Assembly: GCA_026120185.1 (NCBI GenBank)
Contig: JANUWF010002120.1
Span: 682,001 to 746,000 of the forward strand
DNA from: Voacanga thouarsii
Lineage: Eukaryota > Streptophyta > Magnoliopsida > Gentianales > Apocynaceae
Direction of reading: 5' to 3'
DNA length: 64,000 nt
The position numbers and the translations under genes are program-made. How positions within the stretch are numbered: the stretch's first letter is position 1; the number at the start of each line of letters is the position of its first letter. Below, one piece after another: positions 1 to 11,935 of this stretch. The notes under the pieces were generated by a model. It was not told the DNA's origin. It ran no database searches and worked only from the letters and a program-made list of their open reading frames with translations.

Positions 1-2384
1 TTATGTATTATCCTAACTAGGATAGTTTAGACCTAAATTTGTGATTCAAGATAAGAAACTATGGTTAGTTACTTATGGCTGATACATATATACTTTTATG
101 GTAGATGTGGGATTCCTAGGAGCGAAAGGATCTTCCACTAGTACTAGGAGGTTGAAAGTCATTCTTTTGAAATAAGGTGAGTCTTATTACATTGCTAAAA
201 TCAATTTTATATGCATAACCAATTATTATTGAGCTAGTTTTAAATATATCTTGTAAGTTCCTTACATTCGTCAAAACGGTACATGCACCTGACCTGAATT
301 TGTTTATGGTAGATGTTATAAAATATCTTATGGATTTTATTACTTTTACCAAAATAATTTATAAATATTATGGAGGTTTATTATACTAGTTTTTTTTGGA
401 GTTGGTTACATACTTAAATTATATTTTGGATATGTCAATTCTATAGAGTAATGGTATGGAAGCTATGTATCATGTTTAAAAACAAAAAAAATTGAGGAAA
501 TATATTGTGGTTTGAGCATGACATATAAGTTTGAAAAAATGGCAACATATTTCAAAAGTACTGACTCTATTATTTGTTGAAAATTCTTATGGATTATGAA
601 AATGTTTTGGATTTAAGGCAATTATGTTTGCTATATACTATGGGAGATGCTATGGCTTTCAAAATAATTCTTAGAACAGTTTTTGAATGTTGAGTTGTAT
701 GCTTTATGAATCAAATGTTTTGTGGAAGCGAGAATGATCCATTCTTATTTTGTGATCGAGCAATAGTGCCTTCACTATCAACAAGAGAAAAACTATTAAA
801 GTGATGAAATGTTATTCAGGCGTTGAGTACTCAATAGCATTAGACATTTGTACTAACTTATGTTAGAGGGAGCAAACTCTTAGCAAATCGGCCTTTTTTG
901 GGAGAGTGACACTCTCCAATTGAAGTGACAAGAAAAATGGAAAGTTAGTCCTTAATTAGTAGTAGAGTTCCAAGAAGGAACTTAAGGTCGGCCATGGGAC
1001 AACTATAAAATATGGATGAGAGAAGGAGTGTCTCATAACACCTACTTTCAAACCATTCATTTTGACCTAAAGGCATAAGGGATGAGGCTTGGACCACTCA
1101 CAAGCTAAAATTGTGCCAGCAGATAGGCTGATCCAAAGGACTAGGAGGCTTAGCCAGTTGTTGGTGCCATGATTTGATGGAAGAACCACGAAGGTGACTT
1201 GGATGCAGATAGGCTATCAGTTATGGAACTAATGCTAAGGTATAGGCAAGATTCTTGAACTTAGTAAAGAGATAAAATAAAGTTTGGTAGGCTAACTTAG
1301 TTATGCATATAGGCCAAACATATATAAGACATGCATGGGCCTGAAGTTGTGATGCAAACTTGCAGACTAGTTCGGGGCTGGTAGATTTGGCCCACAAGAG
1401 AGACTAGTTCATGGGCTGGGCCTAAGAGGAAATGGCAGAGTCCAGGTGGAAGAATTTTTATCCAAGACCAAGTCCAAGATCTTATTCTGACGGAATATAG
1501 ATAAGGTCCTATCTAAGGGGTTAATCCAATGGTGGTGATGTTTCGAAGGCCTAGGGATAAGCATCACTTTGTTGAGTCTAACGTAGAGTTAGATTCCTAG
1601 TTGCTTGAGGACTATTCTAACGAAACTCTATAAATAGCTTATGCATTTAATCATAATTCCTATAATCTCATTCATCAATGTTGTAGAGAGCTTTTATAGA
1701 GAGAATATACGAGAGACGTAGGTTTTGGGAAGAACTTTAGTAAAGGCTGAGTTGCTTGTAGCTATAGAAATTTAACTTTTGTCCCTTATAATCTTTATTC
1801 ATCATTAGTAGAAGTTCAAAATTAAGCAGGGCCTGTAATTGTTCTTGTGTTCTCCTCTCTATACTTTTACTTGCAGTTTGTTTTGTGTTTGTGTAGTTGA
1901 TAAGGCTGAGTAGTTTGATTTAGCCAAGGTCAAGGTGCTACCGATGCATGGTTCTAAGTTTGAATAACAGACCTAATCTTGTGACAATTGTGTTATTATA
2001 GCATGGTTCATGTTGAAGTAATTCAATAGTAGAGTTTGCTGAAAGACATGATCAGCTAAAAGAAATGTCAGCTTTCTTATCCCAAGCTATGTGTTTTGTT
2101 GATATTGGAGATGATTCTCTATCATTGGCTTAGAAATGAAATCAATTTCATACTCAGGTACATAATCTGGAGGAGTGATGCACCCAGGCTTAACATGCAA
2201 CCCTGCCAAGGCCTATTCGGGTAGATGGTTTAGATGCTTATTTGCAAGACTTAACCCAAATCATAATGTCTGTAGTGAGACGATCACAAGTATTGTGTTA
2301 GAACTAGCTCGTATGGAGTTACTGTGTGACAAAGCTAGCCATTCCAGCAGTCTAAAAGTTTAGGATATCAAGGCTGATCTATGA
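1..2384. other. No gene recognised; probably decayed LTR/leader of outer Gypsy A
   Basis: AT-rich sequence with no reading frame I can assign to a protein. It precedes a Gypsy gag remnant, and 1560-1900 has the look of an LTR end (TATA-like ctataaatag at 1628, then pyrimidine-rich sequence). I cannot find a clear primer-binding site or LTR edge, so the LTR call is inference. Short ORFs at 116-352 and 2175-2363 match nothing I know. The palindrome TTGAGTACTCAA at 823-834 also occurs in the Tekay LTRs further right. Confidence 0.35.
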
Positions 2385-2893
2385 TTGATCAAGTGCACCT
2401 TAGCCAGTGGAGCTGGTGAGAAGGCATTTGGGATGCCTAAGTTGAAGGTGCCTGAACTAAAGGCATTTGGTGGGTAGTGTAATGCTAAAGAACTCGAAAA
2501 CTTCTTGTAGGATATTGATAAGAATCACGCTAACCAAGCAATTCAATCTCAAGAATGGGGAACGATATTGCAAGGGCTAATGACAAGATCGAAAACAAAG
2601 AGGTTCCAAGATGATATCTAATTGTTCCTACAACAATGTTTGAAGATGGGAGAGATTCAAAAGGATGATGAAGGCAGTCAGGAACTTATTTTGATGGTTA
2701 TCCAAAAGGAGCCCAAATTACAACTTAAGCCTGCGTTGGAAGGAGGAGGCAAAACTAAAGAAAAGCCTCCCAGGGCTAAGCCAATGCTGGCCCCAGCCAA
2801 CTGAGCCAGTGCCAGCCTCATTCTACCGATGCATTGATTGGGCTCTAGAGAGGAGCCGGAGCCGGCCCTAGTGCTAGAGTCGGCACTGGCCCC
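2385..2893 (+). pseudogene. gag: Gypsy A gag fragment
   Basis: Remnant of a Ty3/Gypsy capsid (gag) region. In the forward frame from about 2430 it reads KLKVPELKAFGG, a stop, then NAKELENFL, a stop, then DID. This is the conserved start of the gag domain in many plant Gypsy elements, with in-frame stops at positions that normally encode residues. The downstream frame at 2622-2804 (60 codons, lysine- and proline-rich) is probably the tail of the same domain before the zinc knuckle. The gene is cut at 2893 by the LTR of Gypsy B. The integrase remnant at 23511-24182 may be its other end; protease and RT are missing between them. Confidence 0.6.
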
Positions 2894-3524
2894 TGTCGGG
2901 GATCCACCCCTATTTTGTTGATTTTTATTGGTTTCTTCATATTTTCTCTATTTTAAACATTTTGTATAGATATTTTAAGCCCTTAAATTGTCTTGGAGCC
3001 TTATTAATCACTTAGTTAGGATTAAGGTAGTATAAATGCATTTTTTGTGATTTGACAACTCATTTTCAACTTACATTATTCAAATTGTGAAAGAGAGCTT
3101 TGAGAGGTCTTTACCTCCTTATTCATTTTGTTCAAGACCATACTTTGGGCTTAGTCCTCTCTTTGAATGAGTCTCTAAATCTTTTAGATAATCCAATATA
3201 GTTTCTCTTGATTGGGTCTTAGTTGCTTTGTTCTTCTAAGGTTTTTCTAAAAGTCCATTATTGGGTGCCTATAGTTCTACTTATCTTGTTCTTGATTTCC
3301 TTTGTTGTGTCAAGGATATTTGGGTGAATTTATAGTAGATCTTGCTATGATTGTTGTAGGTTTTTGATGCTTAGTTCTTCAAGAGTTTGCTGGAGAATAG
3401 TTAGATAGTTTTCTTCATTCATTTAGCCACAAAGTTCCACTGTTTAGGGGTCACTAGTTGAGTCAAGGGTTTTGCCCATTTGTTTATCTTTGTTCCACAA
3501 ATTTATCTACACAAGATCATATCA
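2894..3524 (+). repeat. 5' LTR of Gypsy B
   Basis: About 631 bp, beginning TGTCGGGGATCC and ending ATATCA seven bases before a tRNA-Met primer-binding site. The TG...CA ends, a TATA-like box at 3031 and the position next to the primer site support it. The 3' LTR that would confirm the ends is absent from the window, so the left edge rests on the TG and the break in the Gypsy A gag. Confidence 0.65.
3031..3037 (+). promoter_or_regulatory. Putative TATA box of the Gypsy B LTR
   Basis: TATAAAT about 490 bp before the LTR end, a plausible U3/R promoter position. Motif-based only. Confidence 0.4.
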
Positions 3525-3531
3525 AAGAGTT

Positions 3532-3543
3532 TGGTATCAGAGC
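3532..3543 (+). other. Primer-binding site of Gypsy B (initiator tRNA-Met)
   Basis: TGGTATCAGAGC is the complement of the 3' end of plant initiator tRNA-Met, the commonest primer of plant LTR retrotransposons. It lies seven bases inside the proposed LTR end. Confidence 0.9.
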
Positions 3544-4422
3544 AAGGAAATCCTTGATTCCAATCAAAGCTTGATATCAGGAAAAGAAGCCTTTCAAAAT
3601 TGAAGAAAAAACAGGGGAATCCCGTAACTCAAAACAAAGCCTTAAAAAAGTCATGATATCTTTGTTGTTTCTTGGTCTCTTACTGAGAAAATTGCTCATT
3701 GATGTTATTATAATGCTTGGGAATAAATTTATCTTGTGTTTGTAGTGAAAAGGGGTTTGAATTTGGGTAAAAATATTAGTTGATCTTAAGTGACGGGATT
3801 GTAGCCAAGGTGTTTGATAAATATTATATGAGAATGTTTGTGGCTATAGTTGTGAGTTTTGACTTTTATTCTTCATTCCTTGGGATATTGGAACTTAATA
3901 TATCACTCTATTATTGAAATCCATACTCATTGAACTCATCTTTGCTATTGCACACTTGTGATTATCGTGTTCTTTCTATTCCCATTTACTAGTGGTTCTT
4001 GTTTCTTCGTTTTGCTACTACTTATTTGTTTCTTGTTTGGAATTGCTTCTTTATGCTTTTTAGTATTGTTCTTGTGTTAATTGAGTCCTTTACTCTTTGA
4101 AATTCTTGCTTAAGATTTTGTTTGTTAAAGTACCCAACAAGTGTTTGTTGAAATTCCCTTAAGACCCCCTAATTGGGAAATCCATTGATTATTGTTGATT
4201 CACTTGATTGGACTAAATCTTTAGCTATTGGGGAGAACTAGATTGAATGAGAAGGTTTGAGTGTTGAGAAAAAGGTAAGAGAGAAAGACTATATCAAAAG
4301 AGCCAAAGACGGTAAACATGAGTGTAGAGTGAATGCCGTTGAGAGTAAACACGCAAAGGAGTGAAGAGAAGATCTTGTTAATCTCTTTTTGTAGGTATAA
4401 ATTCATTGAATATTCTATTGCC
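3544..4422 (+). other. Untranslated leader of Gypsy B
   Basis: About 880 bp between primer site and gag start. T-rich, no supported ORF. Frames found here on the opposite strand have no recognisable product. Confidence 0.55.
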
Positions 4423-4766
4423 ATGACTTATGAACAAGAAATTCCTAGGCCTAATCCAAGTGGACCTAGTAGGCCATAAGAAGAACCTCTTGATGTTAGG
4501 GTGTTGCGAGATGATTTAAATGCTATGATGAGAACTATGCATAGTAGGTTTGAAGATATGACAAGGGAGATCATGGTATTGAGATAACATTTGGGCCAAT
4601 CTTCTACGTGGCTCAAAGAAGGGGTAAAAAATGGTTTGAAGCTCCTAGTCCTAGAATGATGGAAGGTGATGCCCATACTCCTCTACTAAATATTCAACAA
4701 GGTGAAGATTGGGATGAACATTCAATTGGGCGTTTCCAACAAGCTCCTATGAGAGGGGAAAGACAT
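4423..4766 (+). pseudogene. gag: Gypsy B gag, N-terminal part
   Basis: Starts at ATG 4423 (MTYEQEIPRPNPSGPSRP, then a stop) and continues with EEPLDVRVLRDDLNAMM, followed by a helix-like stretch rich in R, E and M. This is typical of the N-terminal region of plant Gypsy gag proteins. Reading is lost through stops and a frameshift near 4660. It ends at the Copia-1 insertion; capsid and zinc knuckle follow at 10745. The start is chosen because it is the first ATG of the frame that carries the gag-like residues. Confidence 0.6.
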
Positions 4767-5256
4767 GGCATGGATATTTGATATGTTTATTTCATGCTTA
4801 CTACAATCAAATTTTTATTTAAAAAAAAAATAAAATTTAAGTGTTAAATGCCTTCCAAAATCAAATACTTGTTATTACTTGGATAATCATATGGTCATTC
4901 CTGCCAAAGTAGGATGCTTTTGATTATCTAAGTAAGACAAGATGGAAAATAGTTTTCCATATGTTTGATATGATTTGACTTAACTGGGCTATCAAAATGG
5001 TTTTAGGCCTAGGGCATTATATAAGATAAGTTAGCCGGGACATTTGATGCCTATCTCATTTAAAATTTGAGTTTTATTTAATTATAAGATTAAAGCCAAA
5101 GCTTACTTATGATTAAAATAAAATATTTATGAAAAAAAATAATTTTTTCCCCACTACAAAACATCTTGTTGATGTTTTAAAAGTTTAAATGCTTTTAGTG
5201 GGAGTTTTTCGTTAAAGCCTCAAAATTAATTACTTTGCATATTTTGTATGTAGATA
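4767..5256 (+). other. Remaining leader of Copia-1
   Basis: About 490 bp of AT-rich sequence between the Gypsy B gag break and the Copia-1 gag start. No ORF. The LTR and primer site expected on its left are missing. It ends in a T-rich run plus TAG just before the gag ATG, which resembles a splice acceptor. Confidence 0.5.
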
Positions 5257-6095
5257 ATGACAACAAACAGTTGGAATAATTCATTGCGATTTGTGCTCGA
5301 GAAAGACAAGCTTAGTGGGACTAACTTTCTTGATTGGGCACAAAACTTAATAATTGTTCTTAAGCAAGAAAAAAAGCTCTATGTTCTTGAAAATCCTATT
5401 CCCCCTACTCCAACAAATAACACTTCAAACGCTGAAAAAGATGCTTATAATAAGTACAAAGATAACTCAAACGATGTTACTTGCCTCATGCTAGTAACCA
5501 TGAACTCTGAACTTTAAAAACAGTTTGAAGAAGCAGAGGCATATGACATGATTGTGCATCTCAAGGAAATGTTCCAAGAGCAAGTCCGACAAGAGAGATT
5601 TGAAACTCACAAGGCGTTAAATGCATGTAAGATGGTTTCTGGCACCTCGATAAGTTCTCATGTCCTTAAAATGAAGGGCTATCTTGATCATCTTAACAAG
5701 CTTGGTGCTCCTGTTAATCATGACATGTCCACATATTTGATCTTGGGCTCATTACCTCTTGAGTATGACCATTTTGTCATGAATTTTAACATGCATAATA
5801 TGGAGAAATACATTACTAAATTGCATGGGATGCTAAAATAAGCTGAACTGAACATTAAGAAGAATACTTCTAGTGTTCTAATGGTTCAAAAAGGGAAAGG
5901 AAAAAGGAACAACCAAAAGGGCAAAGTCATGGCTAGTAAGGGCAAGGACAAGGCAAAGTCCAAGTTTAAGCCCAAACCTAAGGCCAAGACACCAAAGGAG
6001 GGAGCTTGCCACCATTATGGAAAACAAGGACATTGGTTAAGAAATTGCAAGCTCTATTTGGAAGCAAAGAAAAAGAAGGATAATGAGACTGCCGT
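5257..6095 (+). pseudogene. gag: Copia-1 gag (capsid and zinc knuckle)
   Basis: Nucleocapsid precursor of a Copia element. It begins MTTNSWNNSLRF, with the usual LSGTNFLDW motif near residue 20 (Copia gag N-terminal region), and runs through the UBN2-type capsid region (5548-5841). Stops break it at 5515 and 5839. The zinc knuckle at 6007-6048 reads CHHYGKQGHWLRNC; the second cysteine of CX2CX4HX4C is changed to tyrosine, so zinc binding is doubtful. A lysine-rich stretch precedes the knuckle. The start is the ATG directly before the conserved N-terminal motif. Confidence 0.85.
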
Positions 6096-7620
6096 TTCAG
6101 GTATTTATGTTATAGAAATTAATTTGTCTACTTCTGATTCATGGGTATTGGATATCGGTTGTGGATATCACATTTGTGCAAATGTGCAGGGTCTAAAAAG
6201 GAGTAGAGCCTTGCCAAAAGGCGAGGTGGACCTACGAGTTGTGAATGGAGCAAAAGTTGCTGCAGTAACTGTAGGAACTTTTGAATTAATTTTGCCCAAT
6301 GGGCTTATTTTAGAACTGAGTGATTGTTTTTATATTCCTGCTATGAGTAGAAATATTATTTCATTTTTTTGTTTGGATTTAGAAGGTTTTGAATTTGTTA
6401 TTAAGAATAATATTTGCTCCATTAATAAAAATGGCATTTTTTATGGAGATGCATCATTATCAAATGGGCTCTATATTCTCAATCTTTGTGGATCTTCAAA
6501 CAAGTCTATCTATAATATTAATACTAAGAGATTGAAATCCAATGATTTAAATCAGACTTACTTCTAGCATTGTCGTCTAGGCCATGTAAATGAGAAACGT
6601 ATAACAAGGCTTCATAATGATGGGCTTCTAAATTCGTTCGATTTAGAATCTTACGAAAAATGTGATTCTTGTTTATTAGGTAAAATGACTAAAGTGCCTT
6701 TCAAAAGTCAAAATGAAAGGGCAACTGATTTATTGGGCCTAATACATACTAATGTATGTGGACCAATGAATTCACATGCTAGAGGAGGATTTTAGTACTT
6801 TATTACATTTACAGATGATTTCAGCAGATATGGCTACCTATATCTGATGAAACACAAATTTGAATAGTTTCAGAAATTCAAAGAATTTCAAAATGAAGTA
6901 CAAAATTAGCTTGGGAAAAGTAACAAAACACTTCGATCAGATCGAGGTGGTGAATACTTGAGTCACGTGTTTGACGAGTATCTTAAAAATTATGGAATTA
7001 TTTCCCAATTAACTCCACCTGGAACACCTCAATTGAATGGTGTATCTGAACGGAGAAATCAGACTTTATTAGATATGGTTCGATCAATGATGAGTCAAAC
7101 TGATCTTCCAATCTCTTTTTGGGGTTATGCCCTAGAGACTGCTACATTCATACTAAATCGAGTTCCATCTAAATCGGTTCAGAAAACGCCATATGAGATA
7201 TGGACTGGGAGACAACCTAGTTTGTCATTTCTTAAGATTTGGGGTTCTAAAGTTTATGTAATGCATTTATTATCTGATAAAATTACACCTAAATCGGATA
7301 AATGCATATTTGTGGGGGTATCCTAAAGAAACTAAAGGATATCAATTTTATCTCCCAAAAGAAAATAGAGTAATTGTTGCTCGAAATGGATTCTTTCTTG
7401 AAAAGGAATTTATTTCCAAAAGAATCAGTGGGAGTAAAATACATCTTGATGAGATTCAAGAGCCACAATTAGAACCTCGATTAGATTGCTCATAAGTTCA
7501 AGATGAGCCTACTTCTACAGAACAAGGACCTCGAAGATCTGATAGGGTTTGTCAACAACCTGAGAGATATGGATTCCTCATCACTGACGATCACAATGTG
7601 GAGCTTATGGTTAATGATGA
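6096..7620 (+). pseudogene. pol: Copia-1 protease and integrase region
   Basis: Protease near 6140: SWVLDIGCGYH, where D-I-G stands for the usual D-T/S-G active site. A stop at 6565 falls where a tryptophan normally precedes HCRLGH of the integrase zinc-binding domain. HHCC residues continue as H...CDSC up to about 6670. In the catalytic core the first aspartate is replaced by asparagine (HTNVCGPM, about 6750), the second is kept (RSDRGGEYL, about 6940), and the glutamate is kept (SERRNQTL, about 7050). Further stops occur in the core. A single extra G in a G-run near 7315 shifts the frame, and the next frame (7310-7495) continues the integrase C-terminal part. Non-functional. Confidence 0.88.
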
Positions 7621-9199
7621 GCCCACTTCCTATCTAGAAGCCATTAAGAGTTCTAACTTTGGAAAATGGTTAAGGCTATGAAGTTTGAGATGCAATCTAT
7701 GTATGATAACTAAGTCTGGACTTTGGTTAATCCACCTAAAGGTTCAAAAATCATTGGGTATAAATGGGGTTTCAAAAAGAAAACAGACATAGAGGGAAAT
7801 GTGCATACTTACAAACCACGACTGGTGGCAAAATGTTGTAGACAAACTCACGGTATAGACTATGATGAAACTTTTTCACCAGTTGTAATACTTAAATCTA
7901 TCAGAATTCTTCTTACCATAGCAGCATATTATGATTATGAAATTTAGCAAATGGATGTCAAAACCGTGTTTCTCAATGGAAACTTACTTGAGGATGTGTA
8001 CATGACACAACCAGAGGGTTTTGATGATCCTTTGAATTTTAATAAAGTGTGTAAGCTTCAAAGATCCATTTATGGATTGAAGCAAGCATCTTGAAGCTGG
8101 AATCTTCGTTTTGATAAAGAAATTAAAGAATTTAACTTTATCAAAAATGAAGATGAGCCTTGTATCTATAAAAAAACAAATGGGAGTGCAATAGTCTTTT
8201 TGGTACTTTATGTTGATAACATCTTACTCATTGGAAACAACATCCCAACTCTACAAAGTGTAAAGATATAGTTGGGAAATTGTTTCTCAATGAAAGACTT
8301 AGGTGAAGCTGCATATATTCTAGGTATAAGGATCTATAAAGATAGATTTAGAAAGCTAATTGGACTAAGTCAAAGTGCATACGTTGACAAGGTACTGAAA
8401 AGGTTCAGTATGCAAGACTCTAAGAGAGGATTCTTGCTAATGTCACATGGCATTAAGCTCAGCAAAACTCAAAGTCCTTCCACGAAGGATGAAGAAGAGC
8501 GCATGAACAAGATACTATACGCTTCCGCTATAGGGTCTATCATGTATGCCATATTATATACTCGACCCGATGTATCATATGCATTGAGCGTGACGAGTAG
8601 GTTCCAATCAAATCCTAGAGAGGCACACTGGAATACTGTCAAGAACATACTAAAGTACTTAAGAAGAACTAAAGATATGTTCTTAGTTTATGGAGGACAA
8701 GAAGACGAGCTAGTTGTAAATGGTTATATTGATGCTAGTTTGCAGTCCGACATAGATGATTTTATCGCAATCAGGTTTTCTATTTCGTTTGAATGGAGGT
8801 GCTGTAAGTTGAAAAAGTTCAAAGCAAGACACTGTGGTCGATTCTACTACAGAAGTTGAGTATGTAGCTGCTTTAGTTGCAGCTAAAGAAGCAGTTTGGA
8901 TTAAAAATTTCATTACAGAACTAGATGTAGTTCCTAGTATTGTGAACCCAGTGGATCTCTATTGTGACAACAATGGAGCCATTGCACAAGCTAAGGAACT
9001 AAGATCATATCAGCGATCCAAACATATACTTAGACGTTTTCATCTTATTCGAGAAATTGTTAATAGAGGAGATGTCAAAGTATGCAAGGTATCAACTGAT
9101 GACAATGTTGTAGATCCACTGACAAAGCCTCTCCCATCGTCTAAACATGATAGTCATACCGGATCAATGGGATTACGGCTTTTGCCAAATTGGTCTTAG
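7621..9199 (+). pseudogene. pol: Copia-1 reverse transcriptase and RNase H
   Basis: RT begins after a frameshift near 7660 and shows GYKWGFKKK, the YDETFSPVV motif (7861-7890), [18 protein letters not shown] and the active-site block LYVDNILLIG at about 8203, where the second catalytic aspartate of YVDD is now asparagine. The FSMKDLG and YARPD-like (here YTRPDVSYA) motifs follow. RNase H is split by a frameshift near 8765; the final part (8834-9199) carries DSTTEVEYVAA, a YCDNNGA block and the C-terminal DNVVDPLTKPL. Stops occur at 7710, 7945, 8092 and 8269. It ends just before the polypurine tract. Confidence 0.9.
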
Positions 9200-9203
9200 T
9201 GTA

Positions 9204-9213
9204 AGTGGGAGAC
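9204..9213 (+). other. Polypurine tract of Copia-1
   Basis: agtgggagac directly precedes the TGTTGGGG start of the 3' LTR, as expected for the plus-strand primer. Confidence 0.75.
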
Positions 9214-10744
9214 TGTTGGGGATATGTCCTAGAGTCAATTTGTACTTATACTATTGTCGTTATATTTTATATAATAATATGAGGATTTCCTTTCTATGAA
9301 TAGTGCGTTTTGTTTTGTGGTCATCAAGTACATAACTTGATAGAAAAACCCAAAAATGAATAAAATGACTATTCTAAATTTGTCCCTGATCGTTTATTAT
9401 TATTGGAACAATAATAAATTAAAATTAGTATGTTTGTTACTGGATGGCTATGTTTTACTGGTCATGGATATTTATGATATCAAGTCAAAACATAAATAAA
9501 TATTAGAGAACATTGTATTGGACATGACCCACTATGAGAGTACTTCATGGAACATGTCATAAGTACTTTCTAGCCATAATAATATTAAAAGTCATTCGAC
9601 CTAAATTCATGATAGTTTCCTACTTGATAAATTCTGTATTTTGACGTTGTCTAAAGTTGTCTTTAACCAGATAACAAATTAGACTACTGTTGGATATAGA
9701 ATAAATTAATGAGAGGACTATGATTGATAGTGAAGGAATTTGTCCCTATCAATTATGGGAGAGATATCCATGGGCCCCTTGATAAGTTAGACTGTTAAAA
9801 TGCATGGCCATGCTCAAATATATCAATCTGAGATATTGATATCATTTGTATGAACAGTCTACTATGAAATCAAGAAATAATTGATTAAGCTTAATAAGGA
9901 TGACATGCTCCGTGCCTTATGTTTAATCTGGATATTGTGTGACAAAAGGACTAAATGTAAAATTATGGTTTGGTTTAAAGAGATCACCGATCTTCATTTA
10001 ACCTAGATAGTTATAATGTTTTGCTAGAAACTGCTTATAACTTGTGGGCCATTTAAATATGATTTAGGCACACTGCCAGTGTTAAATGAACCTATAAGGT
10101 CACACAATAAGCGAACTTGTTAGGTTATTTTTCTGGTGACCAGATTTGATGAATCTGGAAATATGTCTAAGTTAATCAAACTTAGAAAATTTACCAGATA
10201 CAATGAATTTGGAATTATGTCCATATTCAATGTATCTGGATGATGTCCAGATTATAAGAATCTATCTCGGTAAATTAATTAGTTAAATTACCGAGATAGT
10301 GGCAGAATCTTATCATATCAGTTTTAATTTAATTTGAATTTAAATTAAAATACGATAAGATATTATTGGGGTTGGACTCTAAGAGGTTCGGAGTGGATTT
10401 TGAAGAAAACCCTAGCCGTCTTCTTGGGTGTGCTAATTTTCTGTTGAGAATATTCGTGTCTCCATTGATCAGAAAAAAAAAAAAAACCTCTCAAACCCTA
10501 GGCGCTAGCACTCCCCGGGTAACGAGTGAGTTCGCGGTGTGTATCCGATAGAGGACGTTCGCACACTGCAGCGTTTGGTGATCGTTCGGGTTACACGTAC
10601 AGTGACAGAATCGGAATCGAAGGATATTGATTACACCAAACAGAGGTAATTCTACAAACCTACGATCTTATTAATCATTTACTTTGATCCTCGGAAGGGA
10701 TTCGTAGATGTTTTCCGCATTTAGGAGTCCACGAATCCTAGTTG
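9214..10744 (+). repeat. 3' LTR of Copia-1
   Basis: Starts TGTTGGGGATATGTCC and can be followed along its length against the solo LTR at 25098-26617. The expected CCTAACA end is altered here (cctagttg), so the right edge is uncertain by a few bases. The Gypsy B gag frame resumes immediately after it. Confidence 0.85.
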
Positions 10745-11935
10745 TAGGGGCCAAAGAAGGAATGGTGGAAACAATCCAAGACGGTTGGAAAGTGAATTTT
10801 ATAGAGTTGAAGAATGGTATGAGGGAGAACATGGTGATGCATATAAGAAACTCAATAGAGGATGGGATAATAGAGGAGGTAGGAGAGAAGGAAATGATGA
10901 GGATAGGAAGTTGAATTATATCAAGTTGAAGCCACCAACGTTTTATAGGAAGAGTGATCTTGAAGCCTATTTTGAATGAGAGAGCAAGATGGAGATACAC
11001 TTTCAATGCAATACTTATAGTGAAAGATCAAATATGAGGCTAGCTATTTTGAGATTTTCGAAGTATGCATTAGTTTGGTGGGAATAAGTTAGCACTCAAA
11101 GGAGGCAAATGGGAATAAAAGATGTGAGAAATTGGAGCTTGTTAAAGGACATGATAAGGGCTAGGTTTGTCCCACACCACTACTGCCAAGACCTCTACCA
11201 AAGGATTCAATCACTTAAACAAGGGAATAAAGGTGTGGAGGATTACCATAAATAAATGGAAATGATGTTGATGAGAGCTCAAATTCAAAAGGATCCTAGG
11301 GCAACGAGGGCTAGATTCTTAGGTGGATTGAATAGAGAAATAACCAATTTAGTATAGTTTTACTCCTATGACCGACTTGAGGATATGGTTTATGCCGCCG
11401 CAAAGATTGAAAGGCAACTAAAGAGGTGGAATTTTGCTAAACCTACATTTCAAAATCTGAACACCACTAGTAAGATGCTAATCAAGAAAGATAATGCTCC
11501 TAAGCCTTTCCAAAAGGAGTACAACAAGCCAAGGGAAGGATGAAAGTCTAGAGAAGATTGGAAACCTACGGAAGATTAGAACAAGGATAAGGGAAAAGCC
11601 ATGGAAAGGCCATAACGAAATAGAGATATCAAATGCTTTAAGTGTCTTGGCTATGGAGATACTTCCCATAAGTGTCCAAGTAAATGGGCTATGCATTCTA
11701 ATCCATATAGAGAAGTCTCAACTAAAGAAGAAGAAGAGGGAGAAAGATGCCAAGGAGACCAAGAAGAAAATATGGAAAAGGAAAGTAATGAAGGGGAAGT
11801 AGTTGGCCAAGAGTATTCCTTAGTTGGAGTCACGAGAAGATTATTGAACTCCCAAGCCATTGAAGACCAAGACCATCAACAAAAGGAGAATATATTCTAC
11901 ACAAGATGTCTAATCAACAAGACTCCTTGTAGTGT
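10745..11935 (+). pseudogene. gag: Gypsy B gag, capsid and zinc knuckle part
   Basis: Continues the gag cut at 4766. The forward frame at 10785 reads EFYRVEEWYEGEHGD, then KLKPPTFYRKSDLEAYFE (start of the Retrotrans_gag capsid domain), a stop, and later DMIRARFVPHHYCQDL, QSLKQGNKGVEDYHK, RARFLGGLNREI. All are standard blocks of this domain. A zinc knuckle at about 11630 reads CFKCLGYGDTSHKC: the metal-binding histidine is aspartate. The tail is rich in K and E. About six in-frame stops, some at positions that usually encode tryptophan. Confidence 0.85.

Larger units (their letters stand above)
4767..10744 (+). mobile_element. Copia-1, Ty1/Copia retrotransposon lacking its 5' LTR
   Basis: Leader, gag, protease, integrase, RT and RNase H in that order (the Ty1/Copia order), then a polypurine tract and a 1.53 kb 3' LTR. 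It sits inside the Gypsy B gag. No LTR or primer site is visible upstream of its gag, so the 5' end was deleted. Two more LTRs of the same family occur at 24183-24793 and 25098-26617. At least ten in-frame stops and three frameshifts. Both edges are approximate. Confidence 0.85.

Noticed and set aside
902..916. Short palindrome gagagtgacactctc
   Set aside because: Isolated, not repeated elsewhere, and expected by chance at this length.
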